Source: Leptolyngbyaceae cyanobacterium SM1_4_3 (GTDB lineage Bacteria > Cyanobacteriota > Cyanobacteriia > Elainellales > Elainellaceae). Taken from it: a stretch of 42,152 nt of DNA. The notes under the pieces are model-generated. The model saw nothing but the letters and a program-made list of their open reading frames with translations. It was not told the DNA's origin and did no database searches. The translations under genes and the position numbers were made by a program. Shown here in pieces: positions 9,049 through 18,675 of this stretch; within the stretch, counting starts at the first letter, position 1; each line of letters begins with the position of its first letter. The DNA lies in contig JAAUTN010000016.1 in NCBI GenBank assembly GCA_012031415.1, positions 1 through 42,152 of the forward strand, read 5' to 3'.

Positions 9049-10080
9049 CTATGACGCTGCACTAGCCCAGTCTTGAGGTTTCAGGAACGTCTCATATAGC
9101 TCTGCTTCAGGAGTATTGGGTTCTGGGGTATAGCTATATTCCCAACGCACAAGGGGCGGTAGCGACATAAGAATAGATTCGGTGCGCCCGTTCGTCTGCA
9201 AACCGAAGATGGTGCCCCGATCATAAACCAGGTTGAACTCTACATAGCGACCTCTGCGATACAACTGAAAGTTCCGCTGGCGATCGCCATAGTTCATAGA
9301 TTGCCGCCGCTCCACAATGGGCCCATAGGCCGGTAGGAATGCGCTGCCGCAATCATTGACAAAGGCAAACAACTGTTCCCAGGTGCGCGGTGCCAGCGCA
9401 CCCACCTGGTTGCTGTGAACAGCCGCAGGTCCTGCTGGATGTGTCCCGCGATAGAGTTGACCCTGACCATCTTGATAGTCAAAAAAGAGTCCTCCCACGC
9501 CTCGTGTTTCTTGTCGGTGCTTGAGATAAAAATACTCATCGCACCAGCGCTTAAACACAGCATAGTACTCCGGGTGATGAGCATCACAAGCCTGCTTAAA
9601 GGTGGAATGAAAGTGAGCCGCATCTTCAGCAAATGGATAGTAGGGAGTCAGGTCAGCACCGCCACCAAACCACCAGACCGGACCGGCTTCAAAGTAGCGA
9701 TAATTCAAATGCACTGTTGGCACGTAAGGATTATGAGGATGCAGCACCATTGACGTACCCGTTGCATAGAAGCGATGTCCTTCTGCCTCTGGGCGCTGCG
9801 CCAGAATGGAGGTGGGCAGATGATCACCCCACACTTCAGAGAAGTTGACTCCTGCTTGTTCAAACACAGTGCCGTCTCGCATGATGCGCGATCGCCCACC
9901 GCCGCCTTCGGGTCGTTTCCATGAATCTTCCTGGAATCTGCCACCTCCATCTAACTGTTGTAACCCCTGACAGATTTCGTCCTGCAACTGTTGCATGAAT
10001 TGACTCACTCTAGCTTTTGCGTTGCTGGGAGGTAAAAAGTGAGTGGGTGTGGTTTGGGAAACTGAAGCAGCCATCGTCAT
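9049..10080 (-). CDS. hemF: Coproporphyrinogen III oxidase, oxygen-dependent (canonical copy)
   Basis: HemF uses O2 to turn the two propionates on rings A and B of coproporphyrinogen III into vinyls. All family blocks are present: [95 protein letters not shown] and [14 protein letters not shown] choose ATG 10080 (343 residues, [10 protein letters not shown]) because AGGAGG lies about 10 bases upstream; a longer frame to 10131 would run into hemB. The usual loop after FFDYQDGQG is kept, unlike in the second copy at 27458-28459. It follows hemB by 35 bp and ends the large operon at a hairpin. Whether it is the cell's only normal HemF cannot be told from this window. Confidence 0.95.
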   Translation of the reverse strand: MTMAASVSQTTPTHFLPPSNAKARVSQFMQQLQDEICQGLQQLDGGGRFQEDSWKRPEGGGGRSRIMRDGTVFEQAGVNFSEVWGDHLPTSILAQRPEAEGHRFYATGTSMVLHPHNPYVPTVHLNYRYFEAGPVWWFGGGADLTPYYPFAEDAAHFHSTFKQACDAHHPEYYAVFKRWCDEYFYLKHRQETRGVGGLFFDYQDGQGQLYRGTHPAGPAAVHSNQVGALAPRTWEQLFAFVNDCGSAFLPAYGPIVERRQSMNYGDRQRNFQLYRRGRYVEFNLVYDRGTIFGLQTNGRTESILMSLPPLVRWEYSYTPEPNTPEAELYETFLKPQDWASAAS

Positions 10081-10115
10081 TTTAACGGAACCTCCTGGGT
10101 AGAATCTGGAATGAG

Positions 10116-11111
10116 TTACTGGGCAAGCCAACGAGCGGCATCTTTCGCGTGATAAGTGAGAATCAGGTCAGCGCCCGCCCGCTTAAAGCCAGTCAACGTT
10201 TCGAGCACCACACGTTCCTCATCCACCCAGCCGTTGAGGGCAGCGGCTTTGATCATGGAATACTCACCAGAAACGTTGTAGGCCGCGACAGGCAAGTTGC
10301 TGGCTTGTTTGACCCGCCAGATAATGTCCATGTAGGCCAGGGCTGGCTTGACCATCAACATATCAGCCCCTTCTGCTACATCCAGTTGAATTTCTTTGAG
10401 CGCTTCACGAGTATTGCCAGGGTCCATCTGGTAAGTGCGGCGATCGCCAAACTGGGGCGCTGAATCCGCCGCATCCCGGAATGGCCCGTAGTAGGCTGAG
10501 GCATATTTAGCCGCATAGGAGAGAATGGGAATATCTTGAAACCCGGCTTCATCCAGCCCAAGCCGAATTGCCTGCACAAATCCATCCATCATTCCCGACG
10601 GGGCAATGATATCAACCCCTGCTTCAGCTTGGGAAACGGCCGTTTTTTTGAGCAACTCCAGGGTAGGGTCGTTTAAAACGCGCCCGGATAAATCGCCCGT
10701 TTCCAAATATCCACAGTGACCGTGAGAAGTGTACTCACACAAACAGGTATCCGCAATTACGATCAGGTCGGGTACGGCTTGCTTCACCGCAGCGGCCGCT
10801 TTTTGCACAATTCCGCAGTCGTGCCATGCGCCTGTTGCGTCTAAATCTTTATCATCGGGAATGCCAAACAGGATGATGGCAGGAATGCCCAGGTCGTAAA
10901 CCGCTTTGGCTTCGTCAACAATTTTGTCTACCGATAACTGATAGACTCCAGGCATCGATTTGACTTCGTTGGCGATCGCTTCACCCGGTACTGCAAACAG
11001 TGGATAGATCAGGTCGTTAGTCGTTAAAACAGTTTCACACACCATCCGCCGCAGTTGGGGATGGCTTCTCAGGCGACGCGGGCGATGCAGTGGAAACATA
11101 GGAGACAGCAT
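10116..11111 (-). CDS. hemB: Delta-aminolevulinic acid dehydratase (porphobilinogen synthase)
   Basis: The enzyme condenses two ALA molecules to porphobilinogen. The 331-residue length is normal. The zinc-type cysteine site is visible as [13 protein letters not shown] (C123, C125, C133). The two active-site lysines are K202 ([14 protein letters not shown]) and K255 ([10 protein letters not shown]), the latter forming the Schiff base. The ATG at 11111 has GGAG about 10 bases upstream. The gap to hemC is only 6 bp and hemF1 follows after 35 bp, so the three are surely co-transcribed. The gene is intact and looks functional. Confidence 0.96.
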   Translation of the reverse strand: MLSPMFPLHRPRRLRSHPQLRRMVCETVLTTNDLIYPLFAVPGEAIANEVKSMPGVYQLSVDKIVDEAKAVYDLGIPAIILFGIPDDKDLDATGAWHDCGIVQKAAAAVKQAVPDLIVIADTCLCEYTSHGHCGYLETGDLSGRVLNDPTLELLKKTAVSQAEAGVDIIAPSGMMDGFVQAIRLGLDEAGFQDIPILSYAAKYASAYYGPFRDAADSAPQFGDRRTYQMDPGNTREALKEIQLDVAEGADMLMVKPALAYMDIIWRVKQASNLPVAAYNVSGEYSMIKAAALNGWVDEERVVLETLTGFKRAGADLILTYHAKDAARWLAQ

Positions 11112-11117
11112 AGTGAG

Positions 11118-12104
11118 TTAGCTCCGATGAACGGTTTGAAAAATTTCATTCAAAATGTCTTGTGCGCCTTGCTGACGCAGGAGTTGAGCCAGTTGAATGC
11201 CGAGATATTCTGCTTCACTGGCAGCACCCGTCACCGTATCTTTGATTAGCCGTTTACCATCCACGCTGGCAACCAGCCCGGTGAGGGTCAGCATCTCGTT
11301 GTTTAACTGAGTGTGAACACCAATGGGCACCTGGCAGCCACCCTCCAGTTCTCGTAGAAATGCCCGTTCAGCCAGGGCACGATCGCGGGTTGGCACGTGT
11401 TCAATTGCTTTCAGCACCGACAACACTTCTACATCGTCAGCCCGACATTCAATCCCTAACGCCCCCTGCCCTACTGCGTACAGGGAAATCTCCGGCGGTA
11501 GGATTTGGTGAATGCGATCGCTCATTCCCAGTCGTTCTAACCCTGCAACGGCCAAAATTAGCGCATCATACTCCCCAGCATCTAGCTTTGCCAGACGGGT
11601 GTTGAGGTTGCCGCGCACATCTTTAAATGTGAAATGAGGGAAGTGATAGCGCAATTGCGCCAGCCGCCGCAGGGAAGAGGTACCAATGATGGCACCTTCA
11701 GGCAGGGTATCAATTTGGCGATCGCGATACTTCTGATGGATCACAAGCGCATCTGCTGGATTTTCCCGCTCGGTAACGGCTGCCAATACCAGCCCTTCAG
11801 GTAGGCGAGTGGGCAAATCTTTAAGGGAGTGAACTGCAAAATCAGTCTCCCGATTTAACATACTCAACTCCAGTTCTTTGGTGAAGAGTCCCTTATCCCC
11901 AATTTTGGCGAGTGCGACATCCAGGATTTTGTCACCTTGAGTAGACATGGTGTGAACCTCAAAGCTCAGATCAGGAAAACTCATCTGAAGCTGTTGCTGC
12001 ACCCAATGTGTCTGAACCAAAGCCAGTTGGCTTTTGCGAGAACCAATCTGAAAGGTTTGAGTAGAACTGGCAACGGTCGATAGATCGGAATGAAGTAGAG
12101 TCAT
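11118..12104 (-). CDS. hemC: Hydroxymethylbilane synthase (porphobilinogen deaminase)
   Basis: HemC joins four porphobilinogens head to tail into hydroxymethylbilane. In 328 residues it shows [16 protein letters not shown], the catalytic aspartate in [10 protein letters not shown] (D96), [36 protein letters not shown] and the dipyrromethane-attachment cysteine in [11 protein letters not shown] (C257). It lies between rfbA (30 bp upstream) and hemB (6 bp downstream). No uroporphyrinogen III synthase (hemD) is found next to it or anywhere in the window, so ring closure must rely on a HemD encoded elsewhere or proceed without enzyme to the type I isomer. Confidence 0.96.
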   Translation of the reverse strand: MTLLHSDLSTVASSTQTFQIGSRKSQLALVQTHWVQQQLQMSFPDLSFEVHTMSTQGDKILDVALAKIGDKGLFTKELELSMLNRETDFAVHSLKDLPTRLPEGLVLAAVTERENPADALVIHQKYRDRQIDTLPEGAIIGTSSLRRLAQLRYHFPHFTFKDVRGNLNTRLAKLDAGEYDALILAVAGLERLGMSDRIHQILPPEISLYAVGQGALGIECRADDVEVLSVLKAIEHVPTRDRALAERAFLRELEGGCQVPIGVHTQLNNEMLTLTGLVASVDGKRLIKDTVTGAASEAEYLGIQLAQLLRQQGAQDILNEIFQTVHRS

Positions 12105-12134
12105 AGGTTTGGGTTACTTGTTCAACGGTTTAGG

Positions 12135-13106
12135 TTATTTCAAAGATCTTGAAGGAGTGGTCAAGGAGACTTTTTTGGCTTCAGTCATTTCAGGAAAGGG
12201 AATCATTCGAGCAAATGGCTGAGCGGGAGCAAAACACAGATCTGCTTGAATCAAATCGATCAAATATCGCCCATAGCTACTTTTAGCTAATGGCTTAGCA
12301 AGCTGATAGAGTTGCTCTGCGTCGATATATCCCTGGCGGTAGGCAACTTCTTCGATACAGGCAATTTTGAAGCCTTGCCGCTGCTCCAATGTTTGAATAA
12401 AGCTGGCAGCCTGATGGAGGGATTCATGAGTTCCGGTATCCAACCAGGCATAGCCTCGCCCCAACAGTTCAACTCTCAGTTGTCCTCGCTGGAGATAAAC
12501 CTGATTTAAGTCCGTGATTTCTAACTCATTCAGTGCTGAAGGCTTGAGCTGAGTGGCGATCGCCGAAACCTGAGAATCGTAGAAGTAGATACCAGGCACA
12601 GCATAATTTGATCTGGGATGGCAAGGTTTTTCCTCCAGACTGAGAACTTGCCCAGTTTGATCAAATTCCACCACGCCATAGCGCTGCGGCTCAGCAACCC
12701 GATACCCAAAAATTAGGGCCCCTTCTCGTAATTGAGCCGCTTCCGCCAGCACCTCAACCAAACCATTTCCATAAAACAGGTTATCACCCAAGATGAGACA
12801 TACCGAGTCGTTGCCGATAAACTCCTCAGCCAGAATAAACGCCTGGGCAATCCCTTCAGGCTTTGGCTGTTCTACATAGCTAAACTTCAGCCCCCACTGG
12901 CTACCGTCCTGCAAAAGCTGTTGAAACAGCGGTAGATGAGTGGGTGTAGAGATGATCAGAATATCTCGAATTCCCGTCAGCATCAGAACTGACAGCGGGT
13001 AGTAAATCATTGGCTTATCGTAGACAGGCATCAACTGCTTACTCACCACCTGAGTCAAAGGATACAGCCGTGTACCAGAACCACCCGCCAAAATAATGCC
13101 TTTCAT
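12135..13106 (-). CDS. rfbA: Glucose-1-phosphate thymidylyltransferase
   Basis: RmlA/RfbA makes dTDP-glucose from dTTP and glucose-1-phosphate, the entry to dTDP-deoxysugars. The N-terminus [17 protein letters not shown] is the nucleotide-binding signature. [54 protein letters not shown] and [12 protein letters not shown] are all family blocks. A C-terminal tail of about 30 residues after [10 protein letters not shown] is a little longer than usual. I prefer ATG 13106 over GTG 13109 because AAGGA sits 6 bases upstream. It lies between the MFS gene and hemC, which places sugar and tetrapyrrole genes in one transcription unit. Confidence 0.95.
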   Translation of the reverse strand: MKGIILAGGSGTRLYPLTQVVSKQLMPVYDKPMIYYPLSVLMLTGIRDILIISTPTHLPLFQQLLQDGSQWGLKFSYVEQPKPEGIAQAFILAEEFIGNDSVCLILGDNLFYGNGLVEVLAEAAQLREGALIFGYRVAEPQRYGVVEFDQTGQVLSLEEKPCHPRSNYAVPGIYFYDSQVSAIATQLKPSALNELEITDLNQVYLQRGQLRVELLGRGYAWLDTGTHESLHQAASFIQTLEQRQGFKIACIEEVAYRQGYIDAEQLYQLAKPLAKSSYGRYLIDLIQADLCFAPAQPFARMIPFPEMTEAKKVSLTTPSRSLK

Positions 13107-13164
13107 CACTCATTCCTTACCTAGCTTGACCTTTATATCGTTTGACTGGCTCCAGATCAGTTGC

Positions 13165-14334
13165 TCAGTCCAGTTTGAGCAGAGGTTTTCTGGCTAACTT
13201 CCTTTTCTTGTAGGCACTGGCGACAAACAACACAGCAATGAAGAGCCACACTGCACCCGTCCAGTAAGGAGAAGTTGGGCCAAAGTAGTCAAATGCCAGT
13301 CCTGCCCAAACCGGACCAATCATCAGGGCAATACTGTCAATCGCTTGTGATGCCCCTAAGATAGAGCCTTGCTCTTCCGAAGAAACTTGTTTTGTAATGA
13401 TGCTCGTCAGGGTTGGTGTAGACAGTCCGCTACCCACTGCAATTAACGTCATAGCACCATAAATTGACCAAACTTCTGGCGCTAAAGCCAGAGCCGCATA
13501 TCCCAACATCATGAGGGCTAAACCAGCCGCAGCCAGCCGTCTCTCACGAAATCGCTCGACTAGAATCCCGGTAATTACTCCCTGCATCAAACCCGACAGA
13601 AAGCCGATGTAGGCAAAAATCAGTCCATTTTGTGCAGGATCTAAGCCATAGCGAACAAAGGTATACAGAACAAAGTTAGTTTGCAGCCCGCTAAAAGCAA
13701 AATTTTGAGCAAAGTTTGACAGTAACAATCGACGCAGGATGCGGGGACGGAGGGCATCTCTCACTTGCCGGAGTGGGTTTAGTTCCGCTAGAGCAATTCT
13801 TTTACGGCGTTGCTCTGGAGCTAGTGATTCGGGTAAGAGGAAGAACCCAAAGATGGTGATGATGACCGACAGGACACCTGCCGCCAACGCGGGGGTTTGT
13901 AAGCTAATCAGACTGAGAAAACCACCCACCGCTGGGCCAATGATAAATCCTATCCCAAACGCCGCCCCAATCAACCCAAAGTTTTTAGCTCGAGTCTCAG
14001 GAGAACTCACATCTGAAATGTAGGCTAAAGCAACTGAAATATTGCCTCCGGTCGCCCCGTCAATGAGTCGTCCAAGAAAAAGCAGCCACAGAGCATTTGC
14101 TGCGCCAAACAGAAAGTAGGCAACTCCTGTGCCTAGAATACACAGCAATAAAATGGGCCGCCGTCCGTGGCGATCGGATAAAACACCCAGGGCTGGGGTT
14201 GCAATAAACTGTGCCGAATAAAACGTTACAGCCAGAAGCCCGATCGCCAGGGCATTTTGGTTGAACTGCCCAACTAACGCTGGAATCACCGGAATGACCA
14301 TTCCGGCACACAGCAAGTCTAAACAGATCATCAC
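13165..14334 (-). CDS. MFS transporter, TetA-like drug:H+ antiporter family
   Basis: A 12-helix major facilitator protein with the motif-A loop GVLSDRHGRRPILLL, LGRLIDGATGGNISVALAYI and FAYIGFLSGLMQGVITGILVERFRERR split across the two halves. It would pump a small molecule across the inner membrane. The annotated start (ATG 14334, or GTG 14337) falls inside the first helix. The bases just upstream, in frame, encode DRKTILFIF, which is how the family normally leads in, but that frame has no start codon. An ATG at 14426 opens another frame reading MQESNSSMSSVPSIEQTDQ, so a single-base indel near 14361-14369 probably separates the true start from the body. Its place among sugar and hem genes suggests export of the product or self-resistance. 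Confidence 0.85.
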   Translation of the reverse strand: MMICLDLLCAGMVIPVIPALVGQFNQNALAIGLLAVTFYSAQFIATPALGVLSDRHGRRPILLLCILGTGVAYFLFGAANALWLLFLGRLIDGATGGNISVALAYISDVSSPETRAKNFGLIGAAFGIGFIIGPAVGGFLSLISLQTPALAAGVLSVIITIFGFFLLPESLAPEQRRKRIALAELNPLRQVRDALRPRILRRLLLSNFAQNFAFSGLQTNFVLYTFVRYGLDPAQNGLIFAYIGFLSGLMQGVITGILVERFRERRLAAAGLALMMLGYAALALAPEVWSIYGAMTLIAVGSGLSTPTLTSIITKQVSSEEQGSILGASQAIDSIALMIGPVWAGLAFDYFGPTSPYWTGAVWLFIAVLFVASAYKKRKLARKPLLKLD

Positions 14335-14486
14335 GAAAATAAATAAAATTGTCTTGCGATCGCAGAGGGCTGATCTGTTTGCTCTATTGATGGCACTGAT
14401 GACATTGATGAATTGCTTTCCTGCATAACGTCACATTTGGGTTGAAAGGGCAGAATTGTTAAATTGAGTTGAATCAAAGACGTGTG

Positions 14487-15569
14487 CTAGTGCGGTAATG
14501 CCATCACTCTGTTTTCGTAGTTTTGTTTGATCCAGGATTGGTATGCACCAGACTGAACTTGCTGAAGCCAAATTGGATGATTTTGATACCATTGAATCGT
14601 TTTTAACAACCCGCTCTCAAAGCTTTCGGTAGGTTGCCAACCCAATTCCCAACTGACTTTGCTGCAATCGATCGCATATCGCCTGTCATGTCCCAGGCGG
14701 TCTTGCACAAAGGTGATGAGCGAAGCGTGACGAAAGTTGGACTTGGGAGATAATTCATCCAAAATTGAACAAATCTGTTCAACTACAGTTAAGTTGGAGC
14801 GTTCGTTATTGCCCCCAATGTTATAAGTTTCTCCAACCCGACCGTTTTGTAGAATCAGATAAAGTGCTTCACAGTGATCCCCCACATACAGCCAGTCTCG
14901 AATATTTTGTCCATCTCCATAAATGGGTAGAGGTTTGCCCTGCAAGGCGTTGAGAACCATCAAGGGAATCAGCTTCTCCGGGAATTGGCGCGGGCCATAG
15001 TTGTTAGAACAGTTGGTTACGAGAGCGGGCAGTCCGTAGGTATGAAAATAAGCCCGGACGAGATGATCGGAGCTTGCCTTTGAGGCGGCGTAGGGGCTGT
15101 TGGGGGCATAGGGAGTGCTTTCTTGAAAGGCAGGATCGGTTGGGCCGAGGGAACCGTACACTTCGTCGGTTGAGATCTGTAAGAACCGAAATTGCTTGCG
15201 CTGCCAGGGTGATAGGGTTTCCCAATATGCTTTACTGGCTTCTAAAAGTTGAAAGGTTCCCAGTACATTCGTTTGAATAAAGTCTTGAGGGTTAAGGATG
15301 GAGCGATCAACGTGGCTTTCGGCCGCAAAATTGATGATGGCATCAGGTTGATGGCGGTTGAGCAGATCACGCACTAACTCAATGTCACAGATATCTCCAT
15401 GAACAAAGTGATACCGGGAGTCATCTTGCAGTCCCGCCAGAGTTTGAGGATTGCTTGCATAGGTTAGTTTATCCAGATTGATAATATTAGCCCAGCCCTT
15501 CTCTCTCGCTTTTAGGATAAAGTTAGAGCCAATAAAACCGACTCCACCCGTTACTAAAAATGTCTGCAT
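14487..15569 (-). CDS. rfbB: dTDP-glucose 4,6-dehydratase
   Basis: RmlB/RfbB converts dTDP-glucose to dTDP-4-keto-6-deoxyglucose using bound NAD. It has the Rossmann glycine motif TFLVTGGVGFIGSNFI at the N-terminus, NFAAESHVDRSI, the catalytic region ISTDEVYGSLG with YAASKASSDHLVRAYFHTYG (the Tyr-x3-Lys pair) and NCSNNYGPRQFPEKLIPL. The frame is open to 15635, but that start would overlap fdtB. The ATG at 15569 puts the Rossmann strand at the N-terminus and gives 360 residues, which is normal. It follows fdtB by 34 bp and, with RfbA, makes the keto-sugar that the next two enzymes use. Confidence 0.95.
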   Translation of the reverse strand: MQTFLVTGGVGFIGSNFILKAREKGWANIINLDKLTYASNPQTLAGLQDDSRYHFVHGDICDIELVRDLLNRHQPDAIINFAAESHVDRSILNPQDFIQTNVLGTFQLLEASKAYWETLSPWQRKQFRFLQISTDEVYGSLGPTDPAFQESTPYAPNSPYAASKASSDHLVRAYFHTYGLPALVTNCSNNYGPRQFPEKLIPLMVLNALQGKPLPIYGDGQNIRDWLYVGDHCEALYLILQNGRVGETYNIGGNNERSNLTVVEQICSILDELSPKSNFRHASLITFVQDRLGHDRRYAIDCSKVSWELGWQPTESFESGLLKTIQWYQNHPIWLQQVQSGAYQSWIKQNYENRVMALPH

Positions 15570-15603
15570 TTGCTGTATTCCAATGAACTGTAGAGTTTTT
15601 GGT

Positions 15604-16761
15604 TTAAACGGAGGATGCGATCGCCCGCTCCACATTCAGTCCTTGAATCTTGCCGCAGTCAGCCGATAACCTGTCCTGTAAAACATGGGTGACGTGCATA
15701 ACTTCTTCGTGGGTTATGTGAGGACTGATCGGTAGACTGAGAACAGTTTGGGCAAGCCGCTCTGTGATTGGGAAATAGCTCAAACTCTGCTCTGCTTTGT
15801 ACGCACCCGATAGGTGAGGTGGAATAGGATAATGAATTAAAGTTCCAATGCCTGCACTGCGTAAATGGGCTTCTAAACTAGAACGGTTTGAACATTGCAC
15901 CACAAACAAATGCCACACGGGTTCTGCCCAATTTGGAACATCGGGAAGCATCAAACCTGGCAAATTAGAGAGCTTTTCAAGATACTGATTTGCCACCTGA
16001 ATACGGCGAGCATTCCACTCATCTAGCTTTGCTAACTTCACCCTTAAAAAAGCAGCTTGCAGTTCATCCAAACGGCTATTAAAACCTTGCACTTCGTTTA
16101 AATACTTTGTCTGAGAGCCATAGTTTCTAAGCAATCGAATTTTGCCAGCTAAATTAGCATCATCTGTTGTCACGGCTCCCCCATCACCAAAGGCTCCTAA
16201 ATTTTTGCCAGGGTAGAAACTAAACCCTGCTGCGTCTGCTAAACCACCCACTCGTCGTTCTTTGTAATATGCTCCATGAGCTTGAGCCGCATCTTCAATC
16301 ACTTTGAGTTGATGCTGTTTAGCAATTTTATTAATGGAGTCCATGTCAGCAGGTTGTCCATACAGATGAACCGCCAGGATTGCCTTCGTCTTAAATGTAA
16401 TTGCTGCTTCAATTTGCTCTGGATTAATGTTGTAGGTGTTTGGGTCAGGTTCAACGGGCACTGGGGTTGCTCCGCTGTAGGAGACGGCTAGCCAGGTTGC
16501 GATGTAAGTATTCGCGGGTACGATCACCTCATCCCCTGTCCCAATTTCCATCGCTCGCAAAATCAAATGCAGCGCTTCTAGACCATTCCCAACTCCCACA
16601 CAAAACTGAGTGTCACAATAGGCTGCAAATTCTGTTTCAAATGCCTCCAATTCTTGCCCAAGAATATACCAGCCGGAGTTCATCACCCGTTGATAGGCTG
16701 CATCAAATTCTGGCTGTAATTCCAGATAAGGTGCCTTCAAATCTAAAAACGGGATCTTCAT
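15604..16761 (-). CDS. fdtB: DegT/DnrJ/EryC1-type sugar 3-aminotransferase, FdtB/QdtB-like
   Basis: A 385-residue PLP sugar aminotransferase. The PLP lysine is present in [16 protein letters not shown] (K186), with [29 protein letters not shown] and [16 protein letters not shown] as further family blocks. Next to an FdtA-like ketoisomerase it should aminate C3 of a dTDP-3-keto-6-deoxyhexose, giving dTDP-3-amino-3,6-dideoxy-galactose (Fuc3N) or the gluco epimer. It overlaps the upstream ketoisomerase gene by 4 bases. Because the lysine is kept, it is not a ColD/E1-type 3-dehydratase, in which this residue is replaced. No FdtC/QdtC-type acetyltransferase is seen. The exact stereochemistry of the product is not readable from sequence. 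Confidence 0.88.
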   Translation of the reverse strand: MKIPFLDLKAPYLELQPEFDAAYQRVMNSGWYILGQELEAFETEFAAYCDTQFCVGVGNGLEALHLILRAMEIGTGDEVIVPANTYIATWLAVSYSGATPVPVEPDPNTYNINPEQIEAAITFKTKAILAVHLYGQPADMDSINKIAKQHQLKVIEDAAQAHGAYYKERRVGGLADAAGFSFYPGKNLGAFGDGGAVTTDDANLAGKIRLLRNYGSQTKYLNEVQGFNSRLDELQAAFLRVKLAKLDEWNARRIQVANQYLEKLSNLPGLMLPDVPNWAEPVWHLFVVQCSNRSSLEAHLRSAGIGTLIHYPIPPHLSGAYKAEQSLSYFPITERLAQTVLSLPISPHITHEEVMHVTHVLQDRLSADCGKIQGLNVERAIASSV

Positions 16762-17318
16762 GCGTTTGCTCCCGTTGCTTCGATGAAATCTTTGTAATCA
16801 CGGTAATAGTCAGACTCATCGTAGAAGTCAGAAGCTAACGCCATGCAAACGGAACCGGAGGAGAAATTGTCAATCTCTCGCCATACCATAGGGCAGATAT
16901 AAAGGCCGTAGTAGGCGCGATTCAAATGATATTTGACTCGCTGATGTCCATCATCAATCACAACGTCAAAGCTGCCTGACATTGCGACCAGAAATTGATG
17001 AAGTGCTTTGTGGGCGTGTCCGGCTCGCTCTGCACCGCCGGGTACGTCATAAAGGTAGTAAACTCGTTTGATGTCGAATGGAATGTGCCGATCATTTTCG
17101 ATGAAGGTGAGGTTGCCGCGATGATCGGTAATCTTGGGAAGTTCAATAATCTGACATTGTTCTAATGCACTTTGATGATGGCGATCGCCCAGTTTCGGTG
17201 ACTTCTCAATGATTTGGCATTGCTCCAGCGCGGTCTGACGGCGGCGAGCATCCAGGGTCGGCAATTGCTCAATCACCTGGCATTGTTCAATCGTCCTTTT
17301 GGTGAGATAGATAGTCAT
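16758..17318 (-). CDS. fdtA: dTDP-4-keto-6-deoxyhexose 3,4-ketoisomerase, FdtA/QdtA (WxcM) cupin family, with repeated N-terminus
   Basis: The cupin body is typical of Fdt[41 protein letters not shown], the His pair in [16 protein letters not shown], and DVVIDDG. Family members move the keto group of dTDP-4-keto-6-deoxyglucose from C4 to C3. The odd feature is the N-terminus: the segment that usually opens the protein (EQCQIIE) is present three times at a 21-residue period before the cupin. I choose ATG 17318 (MTIYLTKRT, 186 residues) because AAGGGA lies just upstream and a longer start at 17354 would overlap the glycosyltransferase stop. It overlaps fdtB by 4 bases. The isomerase call rests on the body of the protein plus the fdtB neighbour. 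Confidence 0.87.
   Translation of the reverse strand: MTIYLTKRTIEQCQVIEQLPTLDARRRQTALEQCQIIEKSPKLGDRHHQSALEQCQIIELPKITDHRGNLTFIENDRHIPFDIKRVYYLYDVPGGAERAGHAHKALHQFLVAMSGSFDVVIDDGHQRVKYHLNRAYYGLYICPMVWREIDNFSSGSVCMALASDFYDESDYYRDYKDFIEATGANA
17100..17288 (-). repeat. Three 63-bp in-frame repeats at the start of fdtA
   Basis: The units 17288-17226, 17225-17163 and 17162-17100 each begin with codons for EQCQ(I/V)IE. The first two end in a basic stretch (DARRRQ, GDRHHQ), where the third has TDHRGN and runs on into the cupin. The copies have diverged, so the duplication is not very recent. Confidence 0.8.
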
Positions 17319-17334
17319 TGAAATCCCTTCAATT

Positions 17335-18615
17335 TTACGAGTGAAGAGGCGCACTCATTTCTGCGGTCGATCCTCTTCTGGACAGGGTTTGAAGCATCTG
17401 TTCAATGGCATCGGCGGCAAGCTCTGGTGAGTCCATTGACTGCAACCGTTGAGAGAGTGCCTGGACGCGATGATGCAACGCCTCATCTCGAAGTAAGGCA
17501 TTCAACTTGTCTTGAATGGCTTTTGGCGTTGCTTTGTTTTTCAGCAAATAATATGCCAGTCCCAGTTCGGCTGAGCGAGTCGCCGTAGCCAACACATCTC
17601 CTCCGAGGTCAGAAATGATCAGCATTGGCGTGCCATATCGAAATGCACTTCCGACCGTGCCAAACCCGCCAGAGGTGACAATCGCGCTGACGTAGGGCAA
17701 CACTTCATCAAACGGCACGAACGTTTCTAGACGCACATTTCTTCCCAGGTTTTCTGGCACATCCTTACGGTTGCCAGAGGTTGCCAAAACCGGAATTCCC
17801 ATTGCGGCAACCGCTTCCAACACCCGGCGAAACAGTCCGGTGTCTGGTTGGTAGGAAGTCGTAGTGCTGACCAAAACAGTACCCGGCTCCAGACTGGCTC
17901 CAAAAGGTGGCGCATCGGTAGTGCGAGGGATGCGAGAGGCGGTTGGTCCGATAAACACCTGGTTTTCCTGGAGCCGCTTGGGAGGAATAAACTCCTGATG
18001 AATGGTGACTAAATTCAGCAGCCTGGAAACGATAACGGCAAAAAATTCAGCAGGCGCATTTTTGGGACGTGGAGGTAAACCGACTTGTCTGCGAACTCGA
18101 TGGATCGGGAAAATGAAATTCACCAGTCCATGAATCAGGCGAGGCGGCAAGGGTGGAGAGATGAATAGTGGAACTCCATCTGCTTTGGGAACTACGGGCC
18201 ACGACATGGTTAATGTCACATAGGGAATACCCATTCTTTCCGCCGCGTAGGATGCCCCAAACCCCAGATAGTCGCCAATGATGCAGTCTACTTGCTCTCG
18301 CTTGATGATGTTTTCCAGTTCTGTCACCATTCCTGGAATCATCGTCAGAATCTCGTGACGGAAGTACAGCACCTGACGAAAAAATAAAGGGAGCCAGGTG
18401 GGCATGGGCGCTGAAGACTGCTTTAATCGATGGACAATATCACAATGTTCTGGCATTGAAACGAACTCAGCCCCTGCTGCCCGCACCTTGTCTTCATTGC
18501 AGGGTGCCGTGTGGATAAGAACACGGTGCCCCCGTTTTACTAATGATTCTGCGATCGGCAGGGCAGGCAGAATGTGACTCGTAACATGAGGCACGGTGAT
18601 CAATAGCGTTGCCAT
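17335..18615 (-). CDS. GT1-family glycosyltransferase (UGT/MGT-like)
   Basis: A 426-residue GT-B glycosyltransferase. The N-terminal acceptor half opens with LITVPHVTSHILPALPIAES and KRGHRVLIHT. The C-terminal donor half has VLVSTTTSYQ, ETFVPFDEVLPYVSAIVTSG and GGFGTVGSAFRYGTPMLIIS, in the place of the PSPG-like nucleotide-sugar site. Related enzymes glycosylate polyketides, carotenoids and other lipophilic aglycones and include C-glycosyltransferases. The ATG has AGGAGA directly upstream. It follows hemE and precedes the deoxysugar genes, so its likely job is to transfer the dTDP-sugar onto the tetrapyrrole. Only one glycosyltransferase is in the window. O- versus C-linkage cannot be told. 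Confidence 0.88.
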   Translation of the reverse strand: MATLLITVPHVTSHILPALPIAESLVKRGHRVLIHTAPCNEDKVRAAGAEFVSMPEHCDIVHRLKQSSAPMPTWLPLFFRQVLYFRHEILTMIPGMVTELENIIKREQVDCIIGDYLGFGASYAAERMGIPYVTLTMSWPVVPKADGVPLFISPPLPPRLIHGLVNFIFPIHRVRRQVGLPPRPKNAPAEFFAVIVSRLLNLVTIHQEFIPPKRLQENQVFIGPTASRIPRTTDAPPFGASLEPGTVLVSTTTSYQPDTGLFRRVLEAVAAMGIPVLATSGNRKDVPENLGRNVRLETFVPFDEVLPYVSAIVTSGGFGTVGSAFRYGTPMLIISDLGGDVLATATRSAELGLAYYLLKNKATPKAIQDKLNALLRDEALHHRVQALSQRLQSMDSPELAADAIEQMLQTLSRRGSTAEMSAPLHS

Positions 18616-18675
18616 ACATCTCCTGGAAAGGAATTTAAGTGGAATGATGAATCAATCGTGCTTCCCTGCAACCGA

